From an uncultured Anaerotruncus sp. (GTDB lineage: Bacteria > Bacillota > Clostridia > Oscillospirales > Ruminococcaceae), in the NCBI RefSeq assembly GCF_902490045.1, contig NZ_CABUCJ010000024.1:1-27751 (forward strand): a stretch of DNA of 27,751 bases. Reading direction: 5' to 3'. The translations under genes were made by a program, and so were the position numbers. Positions within the stretch are counted from its first letter, which is position 1. Every line of letters starts with the position of its first letter. Below the pieces are notes generated by a model. It did no database searches. It was not told where the DNA came from and saw only the letters and a list, made by a program, of their open reading frames with translations. This document shows positions 20,481-27,751 of this stretch, piece after piece.

Positions 20481-22064
20481 TCAGCCTTCCTCCTTTTTGA
20501 CGGAATCGCGGTAGAGCTTATACTCCATCGAGTCGACGAGCGCCCGGATGGAGGCGTTGATGATGTCGGTGGACACGCCGACCGTCGTCCAGGCGTTCTC
20601 CCCGTCGGACGACTCGATCAGGACGCGCACCATCGCGGCGGTCGCCTTCCCGGTGTCCATGACGCGCACCTTATAGTCGATGAGGCGGACCCCTCCAAGA
20701 TTCGGGTAAAAGACCTCGAGCGCCTTGCGCAGCGCACGGTCGAGCGCGTGGACCGGGCCGTCTCCTTCATCGGCGGTGATCTCGTAGCGGTCCCCCACCC
20801 GCACCTTGACCATCGCGGAGGCCATGTGCCGGTCGGCGCTGTCCTGCTCGCCGATGATGCGGAAAAGCTCGAGGGTGAAGAAGGGATGGAACCGCCCAAG
20901 CTCCTTGAGCACCACCATCTCAAAGCTGGCGGTCGCCGCCTCGAACTGGTAGCCCTGGAACTCCAGCTCCTTGAGCTCCCCGACCAGCGCTTCGAGCTCG
21001 GGGGAATCCTTCGTGAGTCCCGGGACCACCTCGCTGATCTTCGCAATCAGCGCGCTACGCCCGCTCACCTCGGAGAGCAGAATCTGCCGGTGGTTCCCCA
21101 CCGCGGCGGGGTCGACATGCTCAAAGGCGGCGGGGTTCTTTTTTACTCCGTCGACGTGCATCCCGCCCTTGTGGGCGAAGGCGCTCTTGCCGACATAGGG
21201 CATCGAATGGGAGAGGCGCACGTTGGAAATCTCCGAGATGACCCGCGCCGCGCCCGTCATCCGGGCGATGCAGTCGGCCGGGACGCACTGGAAGTCGAGC
21301 TTGACCTGCAGGTCGGCGATCACGGTGGAGAGGTTCGTATTGCCGCACCGCTCCCCAAAGCCGATGTAGGTCCCCTGCACATGGTCCGCGCCCGCCTTCA
21401 CCGCCGCAAGGGTGTCCGCGACGGCGCAGCCGGTGTCGTTGTGGCAGTGGATGCCGATCCTGCCGGGAAAGGCTTTGACCGCTTCCGCGGTGATCGTCCT
21501 GATCTCGTCGGGGAAGCACCCCCCGTTCGTATCGCAGAGGATGAGCTTGCAGGCGCCCGCGTCGGCGGCCGCCCTGAGCGCCTGCATGGCGTAGAGCGGG
21601 TTGTGCTTATAGCCGTCGAAAAAATGCTCCGCGTCGAAAAAGACCCGCCTGCCGGCTTCGGCCAGATAGGCCACCGTGTCGGCAATCATCCGGAGGTTCT
21701 CCTCCGGTGTGGTGCCGAGCACCTCGCGGACCTGCCATTCGCTCGCCTTGCCGAAGACCGCGACGCAGGCCGTCCCCGTTTCAAGCAGGGCGGCGACGTT
21801 TTTGTCCTCCCCGGCCGACGAATCTCGCCGGCGGGTCGAACCGAACGCCACCAGCCGCGCGTGTGAAAGGCGGAGTTCCCCGGCCGCGCGGCGGAAAAAC
21901 TCCTCGTCCTTCGGGTTGCTATGGGGGTTGCCCGCCTCGATATAGTCGACGCCCGCCCGGTCGAGCGCCCGCGCGATGGCGAGCTTATCCTCGACCGAGA
22001 AGGAGACCCCCTCCCCCTGCGCGCCGTCCCGCAGGGTCGAATCGAAGATGTCAATCTTTTTCAT
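20481..22064 (-). CDS. cimA: Citramalate synthase
   Basis: 527 aa DRE-TIM metallolyase. CimA condenses pyruvate with acetyl-CoA to (R)-citramalate, a threonine-independent route to isoleucine. The N-terminal catalytic motif is FDSTLRDGAQGEG (residues 7-19). Further landmarks are IEAGNPHSNPKD, AEHFFDGYKHNP, LCDTNGGCFPDE and GIHCHNDTGCAVADTLAAVKAG. The C-terminal allosteric LeuA-type domain (about 390-510) includes a TASFEMVVLKELGRF start. FFDGYKHNP and the long length favour CimA over 2-isopropylmalate or homocitrate synthase. The ATG at 22064 overlaps the SRPBCC gene by 14 bases; GGGGGAG lies upstream. It provides 2-oxobutyrate precursor, sitting in the same window as a branched-chain amino acid importer, although on a separate transcript. 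Confidence 0.9.
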   Translation of the reverse strand: MKKIDIFDSTLRDGAQGEGVSFSVEDKLAIARALDRAGVDYIEAGNPHSNPKDEEFFRRAAGELRLSHARLVAFGSTRRRDSSAGEDKNVAALLETGTACVAVFGKASEWQVREVLGTTPEENLRMIADTVAYLAEAGRRVFFDAEHFFDGYKHNPLYAMQALRAAADAGACKLILCDTNGGCFPDEIRTITAEAVKAFPGRIGIHCHNDTGCAVADTLAAVKAGADHVQGTYIGFGERCGNTNLSTVIADLQVKLDFQCVPADCIARMTGAARVISEISNVRLSHSMPYVGKSAFAHKGGMHVDGVKKNPAAFEHVDPAAVGNHRQILLSEVSGRSALIAKISEVVPGLTKDSPELEALVGELKELEFQGYQFEAATASFEMVVLKELGRFHPFFTLELFRIIGEQDSADRHMASAMVKVRVGDRYEITADEGDGPVHALDRALRKALEVFYPNLGGVRLIDYKVRVMDTGKATAAMVRVLIESSDGENAWTTVGVSTDIINASIRALVDSMEYKLYRDSVKKEEG

Positions 22065-22482
22065 CGCGCTCCCCCAGTTTCCGCCGCAGGTCGCGGATAT
22101 AGGTTTCCTGCATCCTGCGCAGGTCCATCAGCAGGTAGGAAAGCAGCCAGACCGCCGGATTGCGGATGGTGAGCCGCTCGGTAAAGACCGCCTCGGTGCC
22201 GCCCTCCTCCGTTTTGGAGAACTCGCCCGTCCATTCGCCGGTGAACATCGCGTGTTCCATGTGGAAGGCGTAGAGCCGTCCCGGCTGCTTTTCGGTAATG
22301 GTAAAGACCGTCTCGCTTCCCTTTTTGGGATACTCCACGAAGGTGACGCCGTCCGGCCTGGCATCGATATGGTCGAGATCGCTGCGCCAGGAAAAATCGG
22401 TGTTATCGGTCACGGCCTCCCAAACGGCCTCCAGCGGCGAAGAAAAACGCGCCGCCATCTGGGACGTCCTCAGCTTCCTCAT
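22051..22482 (-). CDS. SRPBCC (START-like) family protein
   Basis: 143 aa. The pattern is that of a small helix-grip (SRPBCC/polyketide-cyclase-like) hydrophobic-ligand protein: an N-terminal strand, MAARFSSPLEAVWEAVTDN helix, central beta strands (VTFVEYP, TVFTITEKQPGRLYAFHME, GEWTGEFSKTEEGGTEAVFTER), and a long C-terminal helix ending in charged residues. No signal peptide is present; the ligand or reaction is unknown. The ATG at 22482 is preceded by GGAG nine bases upstream and the promoter at 22553-22581. It overlaps cimA by 14 bases, so it leads the SRPBCC-cimA-DUF3795-GNAT unit, but that does not prove a role in isoleucine synthesis. Confidence 0.75.
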   Translation of the reverse strand: MRKLRTSQMAARFSSPLEAVWEAVTDNTDFSWRSDLDHIDARPDGVTFVEYPKKGSETVFTITEKQPGRLYAFHMEHAMFTGEWTGEFSKTEEGGTEAVFTERLTIRNPAVWLLSYLLMDLRRMQETYIRDLRRKLGERDEKD

Positions 22483-22552
22483 CTGAAAAGTCTCCTTTTT
22501 CCTTCCGCCTCCGCATCTCCCGTGGAGCGGTGGAGTTGTCTGTCATGCGGAT

Positions 22553-22581
22553 ATTGTAGCATAAACCGCCCCCGCGCACAA
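22553..22581 (-). promoter_or_regulatory. Extended -10 promoter of the SRPBCC-cimA unit
   Basis: Minus-strand TTGTGC (22581-22576), 17-base spacer, TGC-TACAAT (-10 at 22558-22553). It is divergent from the dapF promoter, with 17 bases between the two -35 boxes. Confidence 0.55.
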
Positions 22582-22598
22582 GCCGCCGCTTTTTCCAC

Positions 22599-22627
22599 TT
22601 TACAAGAGTGAAGGTTTGCGTTAAAAT
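22599..22627 (+). promoter_or_regulatory. Promoter of dapF
   Basis: TTTACA (22599-22604), 17-base spacer, TAAAAT (22622-22627), about 70 bases upstream of the TTG start. Confidence 0.6.
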
Positions 22628-22698
22628 AAAGAGTCAGAAGAAGTCTTTGGAAGATCCGGCCGACATCCGTCCGCCGAAGCCATGGAGGAACGAAGGAA

Positions 22699-23547
22699 TT
22701 GAAGCTACATTTTTCCAAGATGCACGGGCTCGGAAACGACTATATCTACGTCAATTGCCTTGAACACAAGCTCAAACACCCGGAGGAGGTCGCGCGTATC
22801 GTGAGCGACCGCCACTTCGGCGTCGGCTCCGACGGCCTCATCCTCATCTGCCCCTCCGACCGGGCGGATTTCGAGATGCGCATGTATAACGCCGACGGCT
22901 CGGAGGGAAAGATGTGCGGCAACGCCATCCGCTGCGTCGGGAAATATGTCTATGACCGCGGGTTCACCGACCGCACCACCCTGCAGATCGACACCCGAAG
23001 CGGCGTCAAGACGCTTGAACTCACGCTGGCGGATGGGCAGGTCTCGACCGTGCGGGTTGATATGGGCAAAGCCTCCCTGCGCGCCAGAGACATCCCCGTC
23101 GACACCGACTACGACGACTTCATCAGCCAGCCGATGCTTGTGCACGGAGAGGTCTTTCTCGTCACCTGCGTTTCGATGGGGAATCCCCATGCCGTCATCT
23201 TCTGCGACGACGTGGAGAACCTGCCGCTCGAGGACATCGGCCCCCTCTTTGAAAACCACGAGAAGTTTCCCGACCGCATCAACACCGAATTTATCGAGCT
23301 CGTCGACCGCCAGACCCTCAAAATGCGGGTGTGGGAGCGCGGCAGCGGCGAAACCTTCGCCTGCGGCACCGGCGCCTGCGCGGCGGTCGTCGCGGCGGTT
23401 GTCAACGAGCACTGCGACGCCGGCGACGAGGTCACCGTGCGCCTGCGCGGCGGCGAACTCAAAATCACCTGCCGGGAGGACTTCACCGTCCTGATGGAGG
23501 GCCCAGCCGCCCACGTCTTTGACGGCGTGATGGAAATCGACCTATAA
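22699..23547 (+). CDS. dapF: Diaminopimelate epimerase
   Basis: 282 aa, cofactor-independent. It converts LL-diaminopimelate to the meso form for lysine and peptidoglycan synthesis. The two catalytic cysteines are visible: C73 in GKMCGNAIRC and C222 in TFACGTGACA. MHGLGNDYIYVN at the N-terminus and VSMGNPHAV (158-166) are family motifs. The start is a TTG at 22699 with GGAGG ten bases upstream and the family N-terminus MKLHFSKMHGLGND. It lies directly upstream of dapL, whose product makes its substrate. Confidence 0.95.
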   Translation: MKLHFSKMHGLGNDYIYVNCLEHKLKHPEEVARIVSDRHFGVGSDGLILICPSDRADFEMRMYNADGSEGKMCGNAIRCVGKYVYDRGFTDRTTLQIDTRSGVKTLELTLADGQVSTVRVDMGKASLRARDIPVDTDYDDFISQPMLVHGEVFLVTCVSMGNPHAVIFCDDVENLPLEDIGPLFENHEKFPDRINTEFIELVDRQTLKMRVWERGSGETFACGTGACAAVVAAVVNEHCDAGDEVTVRLRGGELKITCREDFTVLMEGPAAHVFDGVMEIDL

Positions 23548-23548
23548 A
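23519..23548 (+). promoter_or_regulatory. Possible dapL promoter inside the dapF 3' end
   Basis: TTGACG (23519-23524), 18-base spacer, TATAAA (23543-23548), overlapping the dapF stop codon. A transcript from it would begin at about 23555, the foot of the next hairpin. It is the only plausible promoter near dapL, since only 25 bases separate the hairpin from the dapL ATG. Confidence 0.35.
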
Positions 23549-23555
23549 ACGACTG

Positions 23556-23593
23556 AAAAATGCCCGGTACGCAAACGCGCGGCGGGCATTTTT
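23556..23593 (+). terminator. Terminator/attenuator hairpin between dapF and dapL
   Basis: AAAAATGCCCG (23556-23566) pairs with CGGGCATTTTT (23583-23593). The stem is strong and the tract has five T, some of which pair with the A-run. The dapL ATG is only 25 bases beyond, so dapL is fed by read-through or by a promoter at 23519-23548. Confidence 0.75.
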
Positions 23594-23618
23594 GATATCT
23601 CAACAGGAGTGATGAACG

Positions 23619-24818
23619 ATGCCAAAGCTCAATGAAAACTACCAGAACCTCAAGGAGAGTTACCTGTTTTCCGATATTGCGAAGCGGGTGAACGCCTTTA
23701 CGGCGGCGCATCCCGAAAAAAAGATCATCCGCATGGGAATCGGCGACGTCACGCTGCCGCTCATGCCCGAGGTCATCTCCGCCCTGCACGGCGCGGTCGA
23801 CGATATGGCGAACGCTTCCTCCTTCCACGGGTACGGCCCCGAGCAGGGCTACGACTTCCTGCGGAATGCCATCCAGGGCTATTACGCCGGGCACGGCGTC
23901 TCCCTTGATCCGGACGAAATTTTCGTCAGCGACGGCGCGAAGAGCGATGTGGGCAACGTCACCGACCTGTTCGACGTCGGCAACGTCGTGCTCATCCCCG
24001 ACCCCGTCTACCCCGTCTATGTCGACACCAACGTCATGGACGGCCGCACGGTGCTCTATATGAACGCCAACGCCGGAAACGGCTTTCTGCCGATGCCAAA
24101 CCCCGACGTCCACGCCGACCTCATCTACCTCTGCTCCCCCAACAACCCGACCGGCGCGGTCTACAGCCTCGATCAGCTGAAGGCGTGGGTTGCCTACGCG
24201 CTCGAACACAAAGCGGTCATCCTCTTCGACGCGGCCTACGAGGCGTTTATCGGCGACGACAGCCTCCCCCACAGCATCTTCGCCGTCGAGGGGGCGAAGA
24301 GATGCGCGATCGAGTTCTGCTCCCTCTCCAAGACGGCCGGCTTCACAGGCACCCGCTGCGCCTACACCGTGGTGCCCAAGGAGCTGACGATGCGCGCTTC
24401 CGACGGTGAAACGCTCTCCCTCAACAGCATGTGGCTCCGCCGCCAGACCACCAAGTTCAACGGTGTCTCCTACATCATCCAGCGCGGCGCGGCCGCCGTC
24501 TTTTCCGAGGAGGGCGTGCGCCAGTCACGGGAGATGGTCGGGTACTACAAGGGAAACGCCCGCCTCATCGCCGACACCCTCTCCGGGCTGGGCATCCGCT
24601 ATTTCGGCGGCGTGCACTCCCCTTACATCTGGATGGAGTGCCCTAACGGCATGAAGTCGTGGGAGTTCTTCGACTACCTGCTCGAAAACGCCGCCGTCGT
24701 TGGCACGCCGGGCGCGGGCTTCGGCGTCAACGGCGAGGGGTATTTCCGCCTAACCGGCTTTTCCAGCCGGGAGCAGACCGCCGAGGCGATGGAGCGGTTC
24801 AAAGCAATCCTCAAATAA
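23619..24818 (+). CDS. dapL: LL-diaminopimelate aminotransferase
   Basis: 399 aa PLP-dependent class I/II aminotransferase. DapL converts tetrahydrodipicolinate to LL-diaminopimelate in one step, bypassing acylated intermediates. The N-terminal NENYQNLKESYLFSDIAKRV and GIGDVTLPLMPEV segments are characteristic of DapL. PLP contacts are visible: GAKSD (106-110), SPNNPTG (173-179; N176), DAAYEAF (D204, Y207), the Schiff-base lysine in SLSKTAGFTGTRC (K238), and a substrate Arg in the FRLTGFSSR segment. The ATG at 23619 has AGGAG upstream. With dapF it forms the DAP aminotransferase variant of lysine synthesis, common in strict anaerobes. Confidence 0.95.
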   Translation: MPKLNENYQNLKESYLFSDIAKRVNAFTAAHPEKKIIRMGIGDVTLPLMPEVISALHGAVDDMANASSFHGYGPEQGYDFLRNAIQGYYAGHGVSLDPDEIFVSDGAKSDVGNVTDLFDVGNVVLIPDPVYPVYVDTNVMDGRTVLYMNANAGNGFLPMPNPDVHADLIYLCSPNNPTGAVYSLDQLKAWVAYALEHKAVILFDAAYEAFIGDDSLPHSIFAVEGAKRCAIEFCSLSKTAGFTGTRCAYTVVPKELTMRASDGETLSLNSMWLRRQTTKFNGVSYIIQRGAAAVFSEEGVRQSREMVGYYKGNARLIADTLSGLGIRYFGGVHSPYIWMECPNGMKSWEFFDYLLENAAVVGTPGAGFGVNGEGYFRLTGFSSREQTAEAMERFKAILK

Positions 24819-24829
24819 TCTCCAGCGCG

Positions 24830-24865
24830 AAAGGGGCGCGGAACCGGCAGGTTCCGCGCCCCTTT
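24830..24865 (+). terminator. Terminator of dapL, shared with the convergent cobalamin operon
   Basis: Sixteen-base perfect stem AAAGGGGCGCGGAACC (24830-24845) / mirror arm (24850-24865) around GGCA, followed by TT. The T5 tract is on the plus strand; on the minus strand only three T follow, so it is a weaker stop for cbiC. Confidence 0.88.
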
Positions 24866-24874
24866 TTGGTTCTC

Positions 24875-25519
24875 CTAGCGTCCGCCTTCCATCCCGTAGA
24901 GCAGGGCGTTCACGATCGCGGCGGCGACGTTGCTGCCACCCTTTCGCCCGCGCGCCACGATGCAGGGCACGCCGCTTTCGAGGAGCAGCTCCTTGGCCTC
25001 GACGACATTGACAAATCCCACCGGCACGCCGATCACCGCCGCCGGGCAAAGCCTCCCCTCTGATACGAGCTCGCACAGGCGGATAAGCGCCGTGGGGGCG
25101 TTTCCGACCGCGAAGAGGAGCGGCCCGGACAGCGCGGAAGCCTTGTCCATCGACGCGACGGCGCGGGTCGTGCCGTTTTCCTTCGCCATTGCCGCCACGT
25201 CCGGATCGGACATAAAGCAGCGGGCCTCCCCGCCGAACCGCGCGAGGGAGGTCTTGTTGATCCCCGCCCGCGCCATCTGCGTGTCGGTCACGACAGCCGC
25301 GCCCGCGCGCAGCGCGGCGCGCGCCGTCTCCACGACGCCGGGCGAAAACGCAAGGTTTTCCGCGTAGTCGAAGTCGGCGGTCGTGTGGATGACCCGCTTG
25401 ACGACGGAGGCCGTCTCCTCCGGAAGCGCGATTCCCCGCTCCGCCAGCTCAGCCGCGATGATTTCAAAGCTGCGCCGCTCAATGTCCGCGGGCAGCAGAT
25501 GCTCCAGCTCTCTCTTCAT
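24875..25519 (-). CDS. cbiC: Precorrin-8X/cobalt-precorrin-8 methylmutase
   Basis: 214 aa. CbiC/CobH moves a methyl group from C11 to C12 of the corrin ring, giving (cobalt-)hydrogenobyrinate. The catalytic His lies in KRVIHTTADFDYAENLAF (H45), and VTDTQMARAGI, RAVASMDKA, LFAVGNAPTALIRLCEL, VIGVPVGFVNVVEAKE and RGRKGGSNVAAAIVNAL are all present; the length is usual. I prefer the ATG at 25519, with GAGGG five bases upstream. A GTG at 25531 overlapping the cobO stop would add four residues. It is the last visible gene of the cobalamin group. Cobalt-early (anaerobic) use is inferred from the organism type, so the symbol cbiC is preferred to cobH. Confidence 0.93.
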   Translation of the reverse strand: MKRELEHLLPADIERRSFEIIAAELAERGIALPEETASVVKRVIHTTADFDYAENLAFSPGVVETARAALRAGAAVVTDTQMARAGINKTSLARFGGEARCFMSDPDVAAMAKENGTTRAVASMDKASALSGPLLFAVGNAPTALIRLCELVSEGRLCPAAVIGVPVGFVNVVEAKELLLESGVPCIVARGRKGGSNVAAAIVNALLYGMEGGR

Positions 25520-25527
25520 GGCGTCCC

Positions 25528-26055
25528 TCACAGTTCGATTCCCTCGCGCGCGGGGATTCCCCGGTCAAAGGGGTGTTTTTGCTTCCTGATCTCCGAGACG
25601 TAATCCGCCGCCTCGACCAGCCAGTCGGGCGGATTGCGCCCGGTGAGAACCAGCTCGAGCTCCTCGGGCTTTCGCTCCACGAGGCTGCGCAGCAGGTCGG
25701 CGTCCACCGTTTCGGTGGAGAGCGCCCCCATGATCTCGTCGAGGATCAGCAGCTTGCAGGTCCCCGCCCGCGCCGCCTCCACGGCGGAGAGCAGGAGCTT
25801 GCTGTTCTCGTCATAGGTCTGCTGGAGCTCCCGCTCGTCCATCTGGAAGGTGAACTTACCGCCGCCCCTTCCGCGCAGGAGGGTGATCTCCGGGATTTTC
25901 GCGAGCGCGTGCAGCTCTCCGCTGTCCCTCCCTTTGAGAAACTGCGCGATCAGCACCGGCATGCCCCGCCCGGCGGCACGCACCGCCAGCCCGATCGCGG
26001 CGGTCGTCTTGCCCTTGCCGTCGCCGCAGTAGATGTGGATAAGCCCCTCGTTCAT
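25528..26055 (-). CDS. cobO: Cob(I)yrinic acid a,c-diamide adenosyltransferase (CobA/CobO/BtuR type)
   Basis: 175 aa. It transfers the adenosyl group of ATP to the reduced cobalt of corrinoids. The P-loop is CGDGKGKTTAA (residues 10-20; K16, T17), with QFLKGRDSGE (38-47) and KLLILDEIMGAL (about 100-111), the CobA-type Walker B, then VLTGRNPPDWLVEAADYVSEI and a final KQKHPFDRGIPAREGIE. The length is typical of the short clostridial form. The ATG at 26055 overlaps the cbiP stop (ATGA), with GGAGG seven bases upstream. It sits between cbiP and cbiC. Confidence 0.94.
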   Translation of the reverse strand: MNEGLIHIYCGDGKGKTTAAIGLAVRAAGRGMPVLIAQFLKGRDSGELHALAKIPEITLLRGRGGGKFTFQMDERELQQTYDENSKLLLSAVEAARAGTCKLLILDEIMGALSTETVDADLLRSLVERKPEELELVLTGRNPPDWLVEAADYVSEIRKQKHPFDRGIPAREGIEL

Positions 26056-27551
26056 ATGCCTTCCTCCAGAATTTGATAGACCGCGTCCATGTCGAGACTC
26101 TCCCGCACCGCCTCCGCGAGCCGGTCGTATTGCGCTTCCCGGTAGGTTTTCGCATCCATGGCCGCGATTTCAGATTCGTCAAGCCCCTTCGCTTTACAGA
26201 GGCAGCGTACCAGCGCGGCGGCGGTCTCCCCGCTGTCGAAGAGCCCGTGCACATAGCTGCCGCAGACATTCCCGCGCGCCGCGCCGTCCGGCTTCGTCTC
26301 TCCCTGCCCGGCGCGCAGCTCCATCAGCGGCGGGCAGTCCCGCTCCGTGCGGCCCATGTGGATTTCGTAGCCCTCGAAGGCCGCGCCCGAAAGCCCGGAA
26401 AAAATCCCCTCCACCCTTTCAAAGCGGCCCGTCACACGGGTGCGGGTCTTTTCCCGCGCAAATACCGTCCGGACGGGCAGCAGCCCGAGGCCGCTGAGCG
26501 TCCCGCCGTGCTCGACCCCGTCGGGGTCGGAGAGGCGTTCGCCGAGCATCTGGTAGCCGCCGCAGATGCCCAGCACCGCGCCGCCGGCCGCCGCGTGCTT
26601 TTTGACGGCGGCCTCCAGCCCGTTCTGCCGCAGCCACAGGAGGTCCTCCATCGTGTTCTTGCTGCCCGGCAGGATGACAAGGTCCGGACTACCCAGCGCG
26701 GCGGGCGACGCGGCATACCGCACCGAAACGCCGGGAATCCGCTCGAGCGGGGTAAAATCGGTGAAATTGGCGATGCGGGGCAGACGCACGACCGCGATAT
26801 CGACGAGCGCCGGGCCGCCGCGGTGCGTAAGCCGCTCGGAGAGGCTGTCCTCGTCGTCGACGTCGACGTCGAGCCAGGGCACCACGCCCACGACCGGAAC
26901 GCCGGTAATCCCCGCGATCTGGTCGAGCCCCGGCTGCAAAATCGCCCGGTCCCCGCGGAATTTGTTGATGACCAGCCCTCTGACCATCGCGCGTTCGTCC
27001 GGTTCCAGCAGCATGACGGTGCCCGCCAGCGAGGCGAACACCCCGCCCCGGTCGATGTCCCCCGCGAGCAGAACGGGCGCTCTGGCGAGCCGCGCCATGC
27101 CCATATTGACAATATCCTCCGCCTTGAGGTTGATTTCCGCCGGGCTGCCCGCACCCTCAAGCACAATCACATCGTACCGTTCCGCGAGCGATTCGTACGC
27201 CTCCATGACCTTCGGAACGAGCTCCCGCTTCCGTTTAAAGTATTCGGCGGCGCTCATGTCGCCGAGCACCTCGCCGTTCACGATCACCTGCGAGCCGGTG
27301 TCGGAGGAGGGTTTGAGCAGGATGGGGTTCATCCGCACCGACGGCGCGATCCCCGCCGCCTGCGCCTGCACCACCTGTGCGCGGCCCATTTCGAGCCCCT
27401 CGTCGGTGATGAAGGAGTTCAGCGCCATGTTCTGCGATTTGAAGGGCGCGACGGAATGGCCATCCTGCCGGAAAATCCGGCAGAGCGCGGCCGCCAGCAG
27501 GCTTTTGCCCGCGCCCGACGAGGTCCCCTGCACCATGATCGCCTTCGCCAA
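26052..27551 (-). CDS. cbiP: Cobyric acid synthase
   Basis: 499 aa. CbiP/CobQ amidates four carboxylates of adenosylcobyrinate a,c-diamide using glutamine and ATP. The N-terminal ATPase starts KAIMVQGTSSGAGKS (P-loop-like GTSSGAGKS at 9-17), followed by the family KSQNMALNSF and ILLKPSSDTGSQVI. The C-terminal type I glutamine amidotransferase domain has the nucleophile Cys in LGICGGYQMLG (about residue 335) and the His in SYVHGLFDS. I choose the TTG at 27551: it gives the family N-terminus, has an AAGGGGG element about 8 bases upstream, and lies 2 bases after the cobD stop. A frame extending to 27725 would overlap cobD with Arg-rich nonsense and is rejected; the ATG at 27536 is the next alternative. 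Confidence 0.93.
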   Translation of the reverse strand: MAKAIMVQGTSSGAGKSLLAAALCRIFRQDGHSVAPFKSQNMALNSFITDEGLEMGRAQVVQAQAAGIAPSVRMNPILLKPSSDTGSQVIVNGEVLGDMSAAEYFKRKRELVPKVMEAYESLAERYDVIVLEGAGSPAEINLKAEDIVNMGMARLARAPVLLAGDIDRGGVFASLAGTVMLLEPDERAMVRGLVINKFRGDRAILQPGLDQIAGITGVPVVGVVPWLDVDVDDEDSLSERLTHRGGPALVDIAVVRLPRIANFTDFTPLERIPGVSVRYAASPAALGSPDLVILPGSKNTMEDLLWLRQNGLEAAVKKHAAAGGAVLGICGGYQMLGERLSDPDGVEHGGTLSGLGLLPVRTVFAREKTRTRVTGRFERVEGIFSGLSGAAFEGYEIHMGRTERDCPPLMELRAGQGETKPDGAARGNVCGSYVHGLFDSGETAAALVRCLCKAKGLDESEIAAMDAKTYREAQYDRLAEAVRESLDMDAVYQILEEGI

Positions 27552-27553
27552 GC

Positions 27554-27751
27554 CTACGCCCCCTTCAAAATCTCCCCGAGCGCGGCAACCAGCCGCTCGT
27601 TCTGCGCGTGCGTCTTGACCGCCGCGCGGTAAAACCGCTCGTCCAGTCCCCGGAAGTTGGCGCATGGACGTATGAGGATGCCGCGCTGTTCGAGCAGCGC
27701 GTCGAGGTCGCGGCAGGCGTTGCACTTGAAGAAGAGGTAGTTCGCCCGCGA
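27554..27751 (-). CDS. cobD: Threonine-phosphate decarboxylase CobD, C-terminal end (truncated by window)
   Basis: 65 residues of the C-terminus are visible, running from the window edge to a TAG at 27554. They read ANYLFFKC near the start, then LEQRGILIRPCANFRGLD, RFYRAAVKTHAQNERLVAAL and a final GEILKGA. This is the C-terminal substrate-binding region of class I/II PLP enzymes of the CobD/HisC group; RGILIR-x-C-x-NF-x-GLD is the CobD form. CobD makes (R)-1-amino-2-propanol phosphate from threonine phosphate for the nucleotide loop of B12. The identification rests also on the cobalamin neighbours; HisC is the alternative. The stop is 2 bases from the cbiP start. Confidence 0.85.
   Translation of the reverse strand, partial: SRANYLFFKCNACRDLDALLEQRGILIRPCANFRGLDERFYRAAVKTHAQNERLVAALGEILKGA

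Noticed and set aside
23109..24272. 387-residue minus-strand frame opposite dapF/dapL
   Set aside because: No RBS or family motifs; the plus strand encodes both enzymes with intact catalytic residues.
27552..27725. N-terminal extension of cbiP to 27725
   Set aside because: The extra 58 residues are Arg/Ala-rich, overlap the cobD C-terminus, and hide the conserved CbiP N-terminus at 27551.
27554..27751. Cobalamin riboswitch for the cob/cbi genes
   Set aside because: The window edge is inside cobD coding sequence; no leader region for this operon is present.

Overview
The window reads as a chromosomal segment of a GC-rich, anaerobic, Gram-positive Clostridia-type bacterium, probably in or near Oscillospiraceae/Ruminococcaceae. 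The evidence is a DnaD-domain protein paired with a DnaC/DnaI-type helicase loader, a PASTA kinase-like protein, the LL-diaminopimelate aminotransferase (DapL) route, a citramalate synthase, strong AGGAGG-type ribosome binding sites, and sigma-A promoters that often carry a TGn extended -10. The taxonomic placement is inference. No tRNA, rRNA, CRISPR array, insertion sequence or phage gene was seen. High GC produces many long antisense open frames, which I treat as shadows.

Layout. (1) 1-1543, minus: a truncated malic enzyme behind a PHP-domain phosphoesterase. (2) 1626-3856, plus: a divergent promoter, a structured leader, a DnaD-domain protein and a helicase loader, closed by a 28-base palindromic terminator. 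(3) 3865-8529, minus: one apparent operon driven by a near-consensus promoter: acyl-CoA synthetase, a PASTA protein whose kinase domain has lost its catalytic residues, and a sugar-phosphate isomerase-like TIM barrel. (4) 8538-9950, minus: an unrecognised secreted protein and, upstream, a cluster of hairpins that may be a small RNA or attenuator. (5) 9981-15091, minus: a complete branched-chain amino acid ABC transporter, livK-H-M-G-F, with a hairpin separating livK from livH. (6) 15260-16844, minus: nicotinate phosphoribosyltransferase. (7) 16868-19687, plus: a GT4 glycosyltransferase and a Cys-rich FAD-dependent protein. (8) 19699-22581, minus: SRPBCC protein, citramalate synthase, a DUF3795-like Cys-rich protein and a GNAT acetyltransferase; the last two look like one reading frame broken by one extra G. 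(9) 22599-24865, plus: dapF and dapL, which together make meso-diaminopimelate. (10) 24875-27751, minus: cobalamin genes cobD (partial), cbiP, cobO, cbiC.

Most of the window is ordinary housekeeping and biosynthesis. The parts that deserve a second look are the catalytically dead PASTA pseudokinase and its operon, the DUF3795-GNAT frame break, the hairpin cluster at 9860-9946, the unknown secreted protein, and the candidate operator repeats upstream of livK.
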